Shown piece after piece: positions 28,639-37,968 of a stretch of 64,000 nt of DNA. The stretch is from Neisseria elongata subsp. elongata (GTDB taxonomy: Bacteria; Pseudomonadota; Gammaproteobacteria; Burkholderiales; Neisseriaceae). Location: positions 124,001 to 188,000 of the forward strand of contig NZ_FOPS01000003.1 in assembly GCF_900113545.1 (NCBI RefSeq), in the 5' to 3' direction. Both the position numbers and the translations under genes were made by a program. The notes below the pieces were generated by a model. That model was not told where the DNA came from. It searched no databases and saw only the letters and a list, made by a program, of their open reading frames with translations. The stretch's first letter is position 1. Each line of letters opens with the position of its first letter.

Positions 28639-29445
28639 TTATTTGTCTTTGCGGATACGCAGGAAGGTGGCGAAACGGGGTTTGCCCTTTTGCGTGAAAC
28701 CTCGGTAACGGTAGGTAATGACCGAGCCGACCGGCGGCGGGTTGGCACGCTCGGCATCTTTAAACCCGCTTCCGATACGGAATTCGCCCAAATCGTTGCG
28801 GCAGCCGACCGCGCCGAGTTTGCCCGCATATTTCCCTTTGCCTTCGTAATGGCGCGTTACCGTACATTCGGCATCCTGCTGCGGTTTCAGTTTCAGATAA
28901 CCGCTGCTGCGGCCTGCACGGTACGGCAGTTGCGGATCGCGCAAAATCACGCCCTCTCCTCCCGCCTTCACAATTTTTTCCATCATCGCACGCGCTTCTT
29001 CAATATTTTTGACCGGCGTTTGTTTGACAACGACAATGTTCGCCGGATATTTTTTCAGACGGCCTTCCAATACGGCCAGCCTTTGGTAAAGGTTCCCCTC
29101 TGCTTCCGGCAAGTCGAAAACGTACAACTTAATGCCGCCCCAATCTCCGTCGGCCGAACGTGTGGCGGCGGAAATCCGCTCAAACTGCCCGCGCGAACTG
29201 TAAAGCTCGCCATCCAGCGGATAGGACGGAAAATTGCGGGTAAACCCCGGCGGCGGCGTGAAGGCATAACCTTGGCGGCTGATCAGCTTTTTGCCGTCCC
29301 AATAGGCGCGTACGCCGTCCAATTTCTCGCTGGCCGCCCAGCCCTGCACGTTTTGGTTGCTATATTCTTCCGCCAACATCAGCGGCGGCGCGGCCCAAGC
29401 AGAGGCGGTTATGGAAAAAAGCACACAAAAAATAGGGTTTTTCAT
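28639..29445 (-). CDS. ligE: Periplasmic ATP-dependent DNA ligase (LigE type)
   Basis: A 268-residue minimal ATP-dependent DNA ligase with a signal peptide (ending around SAWAAPP). The nucleotidyltransferase motif I is EKLDGVRAYWDG, with the lysine that becomes adenylated. DGELYSSRGQFE, GGEGVILR and GYLKLKP are motifs III to V, and an OB-fold C-terminus follows. LigE proteins are known in Neisseria and other competent Gram-negatives and may repair incoming DNA in the periplasm. The start at 29445 (MKNPIFC) gives the best signal peptide. Confidence 0.92.
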   Translation of the reverse strand: MKNPIFCVLFSITASAWAAPPLMLAEEYSNQNVQGWAASEKLDGVRAYWDGKKLISRQGYAFTPPPGFTRNFPSYPLDGELYSSRGQFERISAATRSADGDWGGIKLYVFDLPEAEGNLYQRLAVLEGRLKKYPANIVVVKQTPVKNIEEARAMMEKIVKAGGEGVILRDPQLPYRAGRSSGYLKLKPQQDAECTVTRHYEGKGKYAGKLGAVGCRNDLGEFRIGSGFKDAERANPPPVGSVITYRYRGFTQKGKPRFATFLRIRKDK

Positions 29446-29544
29446 GACTGTTTTGCCCAAGTGATTGGTTTGGTCGGGATTATCACATATAATTCATTAT
29501 CTTGGTACAGCCGGTTATTCAAAATAAATATCTTAAGGAAAACG

Positions 29545-30180
29545 ATGTCGCTACATGTTGAAATTATTGCGGTTACCCTGTTCCGCCAGAACTGCACACT
29601 GATGTGGGACGACGAAACCAACGAAGCGGTTTTTACCGATGTCGGCGGCAACGTTCCGCGCCTGCTGGAAGAAGCGGAAAAACGCGGTTTGCACGTTAAG
29701 GAGATTTGGCTGACACACGGCCATCTCGACCATGTCGGCGGCGTGGCGGAAATGACGGCGGGCAATCCCAAAATCGAAGTTTTGGGTCCGCACGAAGCCG
29801 ACCGCTTCCTGCTGGCAAACCTCACCGAAATCACCAAACAATACAATTTTCCGCCAACCAAACCCTTTATGCCGACGCGCTGGCTGGAAGAAGGCGACGA
29901 ATTGAAAGTCGGACAATATGCCTTCAAAGTGCTGCATATCCCGGGCCATACGCCCGGTCATATCGTTTTCTACTGCGCCGAGGCCGACTTGTTGGTGGCG
30001 GGCGACGTGATTTTCTATGAAAGCGTGGGGCGCACCGATTTCGAACGCAGCAACCACGACGACTTAATCCGCAACATCCGTGAAAAAATCTTCACTCTGC
30101 CTGAAGACACCCAAATCGTTACCGGACACGGCAGGATGACGACGGTCGGCTACGAAAAACAGCATAACCCCTATCTTTAA
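29545..30180 (+). CDS. MBL-fold metallo-hydrolase (glyoxalase II-like)
   Basis: A 211-residue single-domain metallo-beta-lactamase fold protein. It has the metal-binding THGHLDHVGG (residues about 56-65), HIPGHTPGH, GDVIF with the bridging Asp, and GHG near the C-terminus. This is the short YcbL/GloC-type glyoxalase II, hydrolysing thioesters such as S-lactoylglutathione; exact substrate is not certain. ATG at 29545 follows AAGGAAAACG. It is divergent from ligE. Confidence 0.9.
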   Translation: MSLHVEIIAVTLFRQNCTLMWDDETNEAVFTDVGGNVPRLLEEAEKRGLHVKEIWLTHGHLDHVGGVAEMTAGNPKIEVLGPHEADRFLLANLTEITKQYNFPPTKPFMPTRWLEEGDELKVGQYAFKVLHIPGHTPGHIVFYCAEADLLVAGDVIFYESVGRTDFERSNHDDLIRNIREKIFTLPEDTQIVTGHGRMTTVGYEKQHNPYL

Positions 30181-30218
30181 GCTACAATGTGCCCGGTTCG
30201 AACCTTCCTTCCGAACCG

Positions 30219-30249
30219 TCTTTTCAGACGGCCAAGCCGTCTGAAAACA
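30219..30249. terminator. Inverted DUS pair upstream of the DUF937 gene
   Basis: TTTTCAGACGGC, two bases, then GCCGTCTGAAAA with a minimal loop. It follows the hydrolase gene by about 40 bases. No T-run follows on the plus strand, so termination may be weak. Confidence 0.6.
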
Positions 30250-30280
30250 TTTTGAATGCACAAATACAAGGAACCCCGCC

Positions 30281-31117
30281 ATGACTACCCGCTTCGGCAC
30301 CTTGCTGCAAGAAGAACTCGTCCCCGTCCTCAGCCGATTTTTGACCGCCGCCGGCGAAAACGCCGAAACGGGTACGCAGGCGGCAAAATTGGTTTTACCC
30401 GCCGTTTTGGCCGGCGTATTGAAGAGCACGGCCGGCAATCCCGATTATGCGTCCGCCCTTTACCGGCAGGCCGGCGCGGAAAGCGGCCTGTCTGCGGACG
30501 AAGTTCAGGCACAATCCGAACGCCTGATTGATTTGGGCAACAGTCTGCTGCCTGCCGTGTTTGACGGTAACGCCGCCGATGCGGCTGCCGAATTGGCACG
30601 GCAGAGCGGGATTGCCAAAGCGTCTGCCGCCCGCCTGCTGGCCATGGCACTGCCTTTGGTTTTGTCGCATTTGGGCCGCAGCAGCGGCAGCCTGTCCGAC
30701 TTTTTGAAATTGCTGGCCGGTCAATCCGATCATCTGGCGGAAAATCTGAACGGCGGACTGCTTTCGGCTTTGGGCATCAGCAATGTTGCCGCCGTATCAG
30801 CCGTTGCCCATAAGCTGTCCGACCATGCCGCTTCCTTGCAATTATCGGATGACGGACTGCCTGCCGTATCGGGCAAATCATCAATTGTCGGAAGCCTGCC
30901 GGTATTGCTGCTGGCGGTAGTATTGGCTGTCATGGCGTTTAAAGGTTGCAGCACCAAAGTGGTGGAACAAGGTCAGGACCGACCTTTCGAGACCGACGTG
31001 GTTCAGCCGCATCCCGCCGCCGATCAATCTTTACCCGCCCTACCCTTGCCCGACGAAGCGGTTACCACGCCGAACGGGCCGGTAGCCGAATCCGCATCAG
31101 CCATCAGCGGGCAATAG
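30281..31117 (+). CDS. DUF937-domain protein with C-terminal membrane anchor
   Basis: A 278-residue protein. Residues 1-195 are Ala/Leu-rich with the DUF937 pattern (KLVLPAVLAGV, LARQSGIAKASAARLLAMALPLVLSHLG). A single transmembrane helix, SLPVLLLAVVLAVMAF, lies near residues 208-224. About 50 Pro/Ala-rich residues follow. Other DUF937 proteins in Gram-negatives carry an OmpA-like peptidoglycan domain after such a helix; that is absent here, so this may be a shortened version. Function unknown. Confidence 0.8.
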   Translation: MTTRFGTLLQEELVPVLSRFLTAAGENAETGTQAAKLVLPAVLAGVLKSTAGNPDYASALYRQAGAESGLSADEVQAQSERLIDLGNSLLPAVFDGNAADAAAELARQSGIAKASAARLLAMALPLVLSHLGRSSGSLSDFLKLLAGQSDHLAENLNGGLLSALGISNVAAVSAVAHKLSDHAASLQLSDDGLPAVSGKSSIVGSLPVLLLAVVLAVMAFKGCSTKVVEQGQDRPFETDVVQPHPAADQSLPALPLPDEAVTTPNGPVAESASAISGQ

Positions 31118-31132
31118 TCAAATCTTTCCCCT

Positions 31133-31177
31133 GCAAGCAGGCCGTCTGAAATTTTCAGACGGCCTGCTTGCTTTTTT
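31133..31177 (+). terminator. Strong DUS-based rho-independent terminator
   Basis: GCAAGCAGGCCGTCTGAAA pairs with its complement for about 19 bases and is followed by six T. The DUS stem has been extended by non-DUS bases (GCAAGC). Confidence 0.9.
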
Positions 31178-31212
31178 ATCTAAAGCAACATAAGGTTACA
31201 TAAAACTACAAA

Positions 31213-31319
31213 TATAGTGGATTAACTTTAAACCAGTACAGCGTTGCCTTGCCTTGCCGTACTATCTGTACTGTCTGCGGCTTCGTCGCCTTGTCCTGAT
31301 TTAAATTTAATCCACTATA
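31213..31319. repeat. Correia repeat-enclosed element, internally deleted form
   Basis: 107 bases with TATAGTGGATTAAC and complement ends, inverted relative to the copy at 16574. The right end has the TTTAAATTTAATCC variant. It lies upstream of aceK. Confidence 0.93.
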
Positions 31320-31477
31320 TATGGCGGATTAAACGGCGTTAATGCTGAATAGTCTGCCGCAAACAGTACGGAGCGGCTTAATTGATGCGTTTCTGCGCTT
31401 TAAAACATTATTCCCGCACGCTTCCGCCTTGCTCTGTTTGAAACTGAAGCCGCTATAGCTATAAAGGAGAAACTACA

Positions 31478-33250
31478 ATGGAAAAAACGGCAAACACCCC
31501 GTCTGCCCGCGAAATTGCCGAAACCATGTTGGCCGGATTCGACAAGCACTACCGCCTGTTCCGCGAAAAATCCGCCCAAGCCAAAGCCCTGTTTGAACGG
31601 CGCGACTGGAAAGGCATACAGGATTTGGTGGCCTACCGCATCCAGATGTACGACCGCCGCGTGTCGGAAGCGGCCGACATTTTGACCGAACGTCTGGAAG
31701 GCGGCTCGTCCGACCAATTGTGGGCGGAGGCAAAAAAAGAATACATCGCCCTCTTGGTGGATCACAAACAGCCCGAACTGGCGGAAACCTTTTTCAATTC
31801 CGTATCCACCAAAGTGTTGGCCAAAGAATATTTCAATAACCGGTTTATCTTCGTCAAACCGGCCGCCAGCACGGAATTTATCGACTCCGACCCACCCGTG
31901 TTCTGCACTTTCTACCCTGCCAATGCCGGTTTGCGCGGCTGCCTGCAACGGATATTGCGGCATTTCGGCTGGCAGGTGCCGTTTGCCCACGCCGCCGCCG
32001 ACGTGGCCGACATCCTGCGTGCGGCGCGTCGGCATTTCGACAAGGAGTGGCCGCCGCGCGAGCTAAACCTGCACGTTCAAGTGTTGAATTCGGCTTTTTA
32101 CCGCAACAAATCGGCCTATATCTTCGGGCAGATTATCAACGGCAGCAGCAGGCATCCCTTTGCACTGGCGGTGGTACACGACACCGAAGGCCGTCTGAAA
32201 ATCGATGCCGCGCTGTTTGACCCGAAACAGATTTCCGTACTCTTCTCTTTCGCCCGCGCCTATTTCCTGGTGGATATGCCCGTTCCCAGCGGCTATGTGC
32301 GCTTCCTGCGCGAAATGCTGCCGATGCGCTCGGACGGCGATTTTTACACCCTGCTCGGCCTGCACAAACAGGGGAAAAACATTTTCTGGCGCGAGTTCAC
32401 GCAGCACCTGCGCTATTCCGACGACAAATTCATCCTCGCGCCCGGCATCAAAGGCTTGGTGATGAGCGTGTTTACCCTGCCCTCCTTCCCCTATGTGTTC
32501 AAAGTGATTAAAGACACCTTCGGGCCAAACAAAGACTTTGACCGCGAATATGTACAGCAGAAATACCTGCTGGTGAAAAAGCACGACCGCGTCGGCAGGA
32601 TGGCCGATACGCTGGAATTTTCCGACATCCCGCTACCCAAAGTCCGCTGCGACGAAGCCTTCCTCAACGAAATGCGCACCTTGGCACCGAGCCAAATCGA
32701 GGAAACCGACGATATGGTCATCATCAAACACGCCTATATCGAATACCGTCTCACACCGTTAAACCTGTTTATGCAGAAGGCTTCGCCGGAAGAAAAAGCG
32801 GCGGCAGTCATCGACTACGGCTTCGCGCTGAAAGAACTCGCATCGGCCAATATCTTTCCCGGCGATATGCTGTACAAAAATTTCGGCATGACGCGCTTCG
32901 GACGGGTGATTTTCTATGACTACGACGAAATCGAATACATGACCGACTGCAATTTCCGCAAAATCCCGGAAGCACCGAATCCGGAAATGGAAATGTCGGG
33001 CGAGGTATGGTATCCCGTGCATAAAGGCGACGTATTCCCCGAAGAATTCGCCCCCTTCCTGCTCGGCGAACCCGACGTACGGCAGGTTTTCCTCAAACAC
33101 CACCGCGATTTGCTGACCCCCGAATTCTGGCAGGGCAAAAAAGAGCGGCTGCAACAGGGTTTGTTTGACGATTTCTATCCCTACCCGCAATCCGTCCGCT
33201 TCAATCCGGAACAAACGGCCGAAGGCTTGGCAGAGGATACGGATGTTTGA
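31478..33250 (+). CDS. aceK: Isocitrate dehydrogenase kinase/phosphatase
   Basis: A 590-residue AceK that phosphorylates and dephosphorylates isocitrate dehydrogenase, controlling flux between the TCA cycle and the glyoxylate bypass. Recognisable parts are the regulatory N-terminus (IAETMLAGFDKHY), PGIKGLVMSVFTLPSFPYVF, FKVIKDTFGPNKD with the ATP lysine, and VIFYDYDEIEYMTDC with catalytic acidic residues. Length is normal. No aceA or aceB was seen in the window. A DUS is embedded in frame near 32190 (EGRLKI). Confidence 0.96.
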   Translation: MEKTANTPSAREIAETMLAGFDKHYRLFREKSAQAKALFERRDWKGIQDLVAYRIQMYDRRVSEAADILTERLEGGSSDQLWAEAKKEYIALLVDHKQPELAETFFNSVSTKVLAKEYFNNRFIFVKPAASTEFIDSDPPVFCTFYPANAGLRGCLQRILRHFGWQVPFAHAAADVADILRAARRHFDKEWPPRELNLHVQVLNSAFYRNKSAYIFGQIINGSSRHPFALAVVHDTEGRLKIDAALFDPKQISVLFSFARAYFLVDMPVPSGYVRFLREMLPMRSDGDFYTLLGLHKQGKNIFWREFTQHLRYSDDKFILAPGIKGLVMSVFTLPSFPYVFKVIKDTFGPNKDFDREYVQQKYLLVKKHDRVGRMADTLEFSDIPLPKVRCDEAFLNEMRTLAPSQIEETDDMVIIKHAYIEYRLTPLNLFMQKASPEEKAAAVIDYGFALKELASANIFPGDMLYKNFGMTRFGRVIFYDYDEIEYMTDCNFRKIPEAPNPEMEMSGEVWYPVHKGDVFPEEFAPFLLGEPDVRQVFLKHHRDLLTPEFWQGKKERLQQGLFDDFYPYPQSVRFNPEQTAEGLAEDTDV

Positions 33251-33270
33251 TTGGATAACCGTTGCCCCGG

Positions 33271-33311
33271 CAAGAGGCCGTCTGAAACTTGATTTTTCAG
33301 ACGGCCTCTTG
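33271..33311. terminator. DUS-pair terminator after aceK
   Basis: CAAGAGGCCGTCTGAAA pairs with its complement for 17 bases around a short loop, 21 bases past the stop. Confidence 0.8.
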
Positions 33312-33374
33312 TGGGTTTGATATATTTCGGCATGATTAAATGCTACTTGCAGGCTTGGACGATATAGGTACCCT

Positions 33375-33782
33375 ATGTTCGATTTTTTGATTAAATATCC
33401 GATTTCTATTTTTGAAATCAGAGAGTTTCTTGCTGCAGTACTAAATTGTCCTTTCGATAAAATCTTTGTCGTTTCCTCTGAAGAGAATGCCGACCTGGAA
33501 ATTGCCGCTGAAGAATTGGATAAGCTGTGCTGCCTTTGTATTGGTACACAAGTGGAAGGCGATGCCGCTTGGCTTTTGAATCTATATCGGATTGAGGCAA
33601 CGGATGACGAAATCGAAAAGAGGATTATCGCCGCCTCGCAAACAAAGCAAATCGCTTGCTATGTTCCCAATGATAACTGGAACGGATATTTGCTAACGGG
33701 AAGCAGTCCGACTCCGATTCAAGTTTATGAAGATGAAGAGGTGGCGGGAGAAAATAAATATATCTTTACGAACGCCATTTAA
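33375..33782 (+). CDS. Hypothetical protein, 135 residues
   Basis: A soluble acidic protein with no signal peptide (MFDFLIKYPISIFEIREFLA...). It has a clear A/T bias compared with its neighbours, suggesting acquisition. The size, acidity and composition recall immunity-type proteins of contact-dependent or polymorphic toxins, but no toxin gene is nearby and I recognise no family. The ATG at 33375 is preceded by a weak ribosome site. Confidence 0.7.
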   Translation: MFDFLIKYPISIFEIREFLAAVLNCPFDKIFVVSSEENADLEIAAEELDKLCCLCIGTQVEGDAAWLLNLYRIEATDDEIEKRIIAASQTKQIACYVPNDNWNGYLLTGSSPTPIQVYEDEEVAGENKYIFTNAI

Positions 33783-33856
33783 AACACAGGAATATTTCAA
33801 AAAACCAAAAACAACAGCTAGCAATGCAGTTTGCCGGCAATCATTCGAACCATAAC

Positions 33857-33890
33857 AAAAAGCGCGAACCTTGCGATTCGCGCTTTTTTC
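33857..33890. terminator. Rho-independent terminator downstream of dnaK
   Basis: AAAAAGCGCGAA...TTCGCGCTTTTTT, not DUS-based, between the ends of the 135-residue gene and dnaK. A/T-rich on both sides, so it can work in both directions. A mutated DUS (TTCAGACGGTCT) follows immediately. Confidence 0.85.
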
Positions 33891-33902
33891 AGACGGTCTC
33901 AA

Positions 33903-35834
33903 TTATTTCTTGTCGTCTTTTACTTCTTCAAAGTCGGCATCTACCACGTCGTCGTCTTTCTTGGCGGAAGACGGTTCGGCTTGTGCGCTTTCGCCTGCTT
34001 GGGCTTCGGCTTGCGCTTGGGCGTAAACCATTTCACCCAGTTTTTGGCTGGCTGCGCCCAGTGCTTCGGCTTTGGCATCGATGGCGGCTTTGTCGTCGCC
34101 TTTCACAGCTTCTTCGGCTTCTTTCAACGCGGCTTCGATTTTTTCTTTTTCGGCTGCGTCGAGTTTGTCGCCGTAGTCGGCCAAAGATTTTTTCACGGAG
34201 TGAATCAGGGCTTCGGCTTGGTTGCGGGAAGCGACCAATTCAGTCAGTTTTTTATCTTCTTCAGCGTTGGCTTCGGCATCTTTCACCATGCGTTCGATTT
34301 CTTCTTCGCTCAAGCCTGAAGAGCCTTGGATGGTGATGTTGGCGGCTTTGCCGGTGCCTTTGTCTTTGGCGGAAACGTGCAGGATGCCGTTGGCGTCAAT
34401 GTCGAAGGTTACTTCGATTTGCGGCATGCCGCGCGGTGCAGGTGCAATGTCGCCCAAGTTGAACTGACCCAAAGATTTGTTGGCGGAGGCGCGTTCGCGT
34501 TCGCCTTGCAGTACATGGATGGTTACTGCGCTTTGGTTGTCTTCGGCGGTAGAGAACACTTGCGACGCTTTGGTCGGGATGGTGGTGTTCTTCTGAATCA
34601 GCTTGGTCATCACGCCGCCCATGGTTTCGATACCCAAAGACAGAGGGGTTACGTCCAGCAGCAATACGTCGCTGCGGCCGCCGCTCAATACTTCGCCTTG
34701 AATCGCTGCGCCTACGGCAACGGCTTCGTCAGGGTTCACGTCTTTGCGCGGCTCTTTGCCGAAGAAGTCTCTCACGGCTTCTTGTACTTTCGGCATACGG
34801 GACTGACCGCCGACCAAAATCACGTCGTCGATGTCGCTGGTGCTCAAGCCGGCATCTTTCAATGCGGTGCGGCAAGGCTCGATAGAGCGGGCAATCAGGT
34901 CTTCAACCAGGCTCTCGAATTTGGCGCGGGTAATTTTCATTGCCAAGTGTTTCGGGCCGGTTGCGTCCATGGTGATGTACGGCAGGTTGATTTCGGTTTG
35001 CTGGCCGCTGGACAATTCGATTTTGGCTTTTTCGGCAGCTTCTTTCAGGCGTTGCAATGCCATCACGTCTTGTTTCAAATCAATGCCTTGGTCTTTTTTG
35101 AACTCGGCGATGATGTAGTCGATGAGGCGTTGGTCGAAGTCTTCACCACCCAAGAAGGTGTCGCCGTTGGTTGCCAATACTTCGAATTGTTTGTCGCCGT
35201 CGAGGTTGGCGATTTCGATGATGGAAATATCGAAGGTACCGCCGCCCAAGTCATATACGGCTACTTTGCGGTCTTTGTTGTCGCCTTTGTCCATACCGAA
35301 TGCCAACGCGGCTGCGGTCGGCTCGTTAATGATGCGTTTTACGTCCAAACCGGCGATGCGGCCTGCGTCTTTGGTGGCTTGACGTTGGCTGTCGTTGAAG
35401 TAGGCCGGAACGGTAATCACGGCTTCGGTTACTTTTTCGCCCAAATAAGATTCGGCGGCTTCTTTCATTTTACGCAGGACTTCTGCGGAAACTTGCGGCG
35501 GAGACAGCTCTTTGCCTTGCGCTTTCACCCATGCGTCGCCGTTGTTGGCTTTGATGATTTCGAAAGGCATGGATTCGATGTCGCGTTGGACTTCTTTGTC
35601 TTCAAATTTATGACCGATCAAACGTTTTACAGCGTAGATGGTGTTTTTAGCGTTGGTTACGGCTTGGCGTTTGGCGGGTGCGCCGACGAGGACTTCGCCA
35701 CCGTCCAGATAAGCGACGACAGACGGCGTAGTGCGTGCGCCTTCTGCGTTTTCAATAACTTTGGTTTGACCGTTTTCAGAGATGGATACACAAGAGTTGG
35801 TTGTACCTAAGTCGATACCGATTACTTTTGCCAT
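33903..35834 (-). CDS. dnaK: Chaperone DnaK (Hsp70)
   Basis: A 643-residue Hsp70, the ATP-driven chaperone working with DnaJ and GrpE in the cytoplasm. It starts [17 protein letters not shown], the ATP-binding phosphate loop. [16 protein letters not shown] and the linker before [18 protein letters not shown] are conserved. The C-terminal lid is helical and ends with a Gln/Ala/Glu-rich tail and EEVKDDKK. The strong GGAGTATTAACACT ribosome region precedes the ATG, and a sigma-32-type promoter lies 77 bases upstream. grpE is upstream on the same strand but separated by a hairpin. Confidence 0.98.
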   Translation of the reverse strand: MAKVIGIDLGTTNSCVSISENGQTKVIENAEGARTTPSVVAYLDGGEVLVGAPAKRQAVTNAKNTIYAVKRLIGHKFEDKEVQRDIESMPFEIIKANNGDAWVKAQGKELSPPQVSAEVLRKMKEAAESYLGEKVTEAVITVPAYFNDSQRQATKDAGRIAGLDVKRIINEPTAAALAFGMDKGDNKDRKVAVYDLGGGTFDISIIEIANLDGDKQFEVLATNGDTFLGGEDFDQRLIDYIIAEFKKDQGIDLKQDVMALQRLKEAAEKAKIELSSGQQTEINLPYITMDATGPKHLAMKITRAKFESLVEDLIARSIEPCRTALKDAGLSTSDIDDVILVGGQSRMPKVQEAVRDFFGKEPRKDVNPDEAVAVGAAIQGEVLSGGRSDVLLLDVTPLSLGIETMGGVMTKLIQKNTTIPTKASQVFSTAEDNQSAVTIHVLQGERERASANKSLGQFNLGDIAPAPRGMPQIEVTFDIDANGILHVSAKDKGTGKAANITIQGSSGLSEEEIERMVKDAEANAEEDKKLTELVASRNQAEALIHSVKKSLADYGDKLDAAEKEKIEAALKEAEEAVKGDDKAAIDAKAEALGAASQKLGEMVYAQAQAEAQAGESAQAEPSSAKKDDDVVDADFEEVKDDKK

Positions 35835-35910
35835 AGTGTTAATACTCCTTCAAATAATGGAATTTTCAGACGGCCTGTTTTGTGTCCGACCGCTGTTGCT
35901 TGACATGCAA

Positions 35911-35937
35911 AATAGGGGACAGACGGCAGTTTTCAAG
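35911..35937 (-). promoter_or_regulatory. Putative sigma-32 heat-shock promoter of dnaK
   Basis: On the minus strand CTTGAAA (perfect), 12 bases, CCCCTATT, close to the RpoH consensus CTTGAAA/CCCCATnT. The spacer reads ACTGCCGTCTGT, a near-DUS. The start codon lies about 77 bases downstream, a typical leader for dnaK. Confidence 0.8.
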
Positions 35938-36015
35938 TGTTGTGTTGCAAAAAAATGACAACTTTTTGAAATTTAAAATCAAAATGTTAATTTGATTTTT
36001 CCGTTTTCCCTTATG

Positions 36016-36045
36016 TTTCAGACGGCCTCCGGGGCCGTCTGAAAA
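36016..36045. terminator. DUS-pair hairpin downstream of grpE
   Basis: TTTTCAGACGGCC-type arms around CTCCGG give a tight hairpin between the end of grpE and the dnaK promoter. It separates the two heat-shock units. Confidence 0.7.
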
Positions 36046-36074
36046 CAAAATGCGGAATGCTGCGTGAACTGCGC

Positions 36075-36626
36075 CTATTCGGCGTTTTCCGCACTTTTGG
36101 CCACGACCACCATTGCCGGGCGCAAGATGCGGTCATTCAGCATATAGCCTTTTTTCAAGACGCGGATGATGGAATTGGGCTCTTGCCCGCTCTCCTCCGC
36201 CTGCATCGCCTGATGCTGGTTAGGATCGAGTTTGTCGCCGGGCTGCGGGTTGATTTCTTTGATGTGCGTGGCATCAAACGCTTTTTGCAATTCGTTCAGC
36301 GTCATCTGCACGCCCATTTTCAACGCGTCGAAATTACCGCTTTGGTCAAGCAGTGCCATTTCAAGATAGTCTTTGACCGGCAGCATTTCGGCGGCGAATT
36401 TTTGTCCGGCGAATTTGTGTGTGTCGGCGATTTCCTGCTGATGGCGGCGGCGCAGGTTTTGCTCGTTCGCCAAACCGCGCAGCTGTTCGTCTTTCAACTG
36501 TCCTTGCAGTTCTTCCACTTGTGCCTGCAATTCTTCGTAAGTGGGTGCGGCGGCTTCGGCTGCGGCAGCTTCCTGTTCGGCCGGGATGTTTTGTTCTTCT
36601 TCGGGTGCTGTGTTTTTTTCGCTCAT
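36075..36626 (-). CDS. grpE: GrpE nucleotide exchange factor
   Basis: A 183-residue cofactor that releases ADP from DnaK. After an acidic Glu/Ala-rich start there is a long coiled-coil (about 30-95: QAQVEELQGQLKDEQLRGLA) and the C-terminal beta domain ending LRPAMVVVAK, typical of GrpE. The start at 36626 (MSEKNTAP) has an AAGGG site; a start 16 codons upstream (MPPMKNPF) is in frame but falls close to the predicted transcription start. A sigma-32-like promoter is at 36674-36701. Confidence 0.95.
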   Translation of the reverse strand: MSEKNTAPEEEQNIPAEQEAAAAEAAAPTYEELQAQVEELQGQLKDEQLRGLANEQNLRRRHQQEIADTHKFAGQKFAAEMLPVKDYLEMALLDQSGNFDALKMGVQMTLNELQKAFDATHIKEINPQPGDKLDPNQHQAMQAEESGQEPNSIIRVLKKGYMLNDRILRPAMVVVAKSAENAE

Positions 36627-36673
36627 GGATTTGCCCTTTTTAAAGTGACGGAATGGATTTTTCATGGGCGGCA

Positions 36674-36701
36674 ATATAAGGCCGTCTGAAGCAGTTTCAA
36701 G
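36674..36701 (-). promoter_or_regulatory. Putative sigma-32 heat-shock promoter of grpE
   Basis: On the minus strand CTTGAAA (perfect), 13 bases, CCTTATAT as a partial -10. The spacer and first -10 bases are formed by a DUS (CTTCAGACGGCCTT). It is about 48 bases upstream of the chosen grpE start. Confidence 0.65.
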
Positions 36702-36753
36702 CGCGCGGAAGGTTTCTCCGGCGTTTTTTGTGCTTTCAGACGGCCTCTATCCA

Positions 36754-37968
36754 TCAGTGGCTGTATTTATTGTTGGACTGGGATTCCAACGGTGCGGAAA
36801 GCGGTAGCTCGGGCATGGTGCGGGCGGAGTCGGATACGCTGCCGGACAGGGTGTTCAGGAAGGCGACGATATTGTCCGTATCCTCTTTAGACAATTCTTT
36901 GCCCAACTGCGCCATGCCCATGATATTGACCGCCTTATCCAACTCCCAAACGCTGCCGTTGTGGAAATACGGATAGGTTTTGGCCACATTGCGCAAACCG
37001 GGCACGCGGAAGAAGAATTCGTCTTCTGTTTTTTTGGTTACGTCGGCACGGCCTTTGTCGCGTTTCGGATCTTCGATAAACTTCCAATACGGGCCTTTGA
37101 CCAAACCGAATTTCTGGAAGCTGTTGCCGCCGAGGTTGACGCCGCTGTGGCAGGCGATACAGCCGTTGTCCATAAAGGCGCGCACGCCTTTGCGTTCCTG
37201 CTCACTCAAGGCGGAAACGTTGCCTTTGAGGTATTCGTCCCAACGGGTCGGCGTCAGCAGGGTGCGTTCAAATGCGCCCAAGGCGGTGGTGATGTTTTTG
37301 AAGGAAACCGCGCCGTCTTCGGGGAAGGCGGTTTTAAACAGTTCTTGGTATTCGGGGATTTTGGCGATTTTGGCCGCGGCTGCCTCTTGCGAGTCGTTTG
37401 CCATTTCCACAGGGTTCACCAAAGGTCCGCCGGCTTGTTCTTCAACGTCGGCCGCGCGGCCGTCCCAGAACTGCATGCCGAGTAAGGCGGCGTTTAAAGC
37501 GGTCGGGGAGTTGCGTCCGCCAAACTGTCCTTTATGGCCTTGGCTGGTCGGCATATTGTCCACACCTGCGGAAGCGAGGTTGTGGCAGGAGTTGCAGCTT
37601 ACGGTGTTGCCTTTGGAGAGGCGCGGTTCATACCATAATTGATGGCCGAGTTTGACCTGCTCTTCGGTAAACGGGCGCAGCTTCTGCATTTCTTCGGCAC
37701 TCGGCAGCGGTTTGAAGATGCCTTGCGCGCGTTTGAGCAGCTCTTGGTCTTCAGGTGAGGCATTGCTGTCGGCAACCACGGCGGAAGCCGCAGAAGCCGC
37801 ATTCGAAGCGGCATTTTCGGCAACAGCAGGAGAGGCCGTCTGAACGGCGGCCTCGGAAGCACCCGGAGCCGCTTTCGGTGCTTCGTTACTCTGACCGCCG
37901 CAGGCGGCAAGGGCAAACAATACGGCTCAGGGCAGAACCAGACGGCGAGGATTTTGGTAGTTCATCAT
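36754..37968 (-). pseudogene. ccp: Di-haem cytochrome c peroxidase with a stop codon in its signal peptide
   Basis: The frame from the ATG at 37966-37968 (ribosome site AAAGGAA) reads MMNYQNPRRLVLP, then TGA at 37927-37929, then AVLFALAACGGQSN. Past the stop, 391 codons are intact: a lipobox LAAC, an Ala-rich linker, first haem site CNSCH, the second CIACH, and the peroxidase C-terminus (FFFRVPGLRNVAKTYPYFHNGS). Ccp detoxifies hydrogen peroxide at the outer membrane. A TTG at 37918-37920 could start a product, but its signal would be only six residues before the lipobox Cys. A single base change (TGG to TGA) would explain it. Expression needs read-through. Confidence 0.85.

Larger units (their letters stand above)
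31118..31477. other. Intergenic region with terminator and Correia element upstream of aceK
   Basis: About 360 bases. It holds a strong DUS terminator (31133-31177), a Correia element (31213-31319), and 150 further bases upstream of aceK with an AAAGGAGAAACT ribosome site. Nothing coding was recognised. Confidence 0.75.

Noticed and set aside
30281-31117. Possible truncation of an OmpA-like domain by mutation in the DUF937 gene
   Set aside because: No OmpA-like sequence remains in any frame downstream before the terminator, so a simple frameshift cannot be shown.
34326-35810. Long open frame of 494 codons opposite dnaK
   Set aside because: It is the antisense shadow of dnaK; its translation is rich in Phe, Gly and Asp from complementary codons and matches no family.
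36754-37920. TTG at 37918-37920 as the natural start of ccp
   Set aside because: It leaves a signal of only six residues without a positive charge, and a proper ATG with ribosome site and signal lies upstream, interrupted by the TGA.
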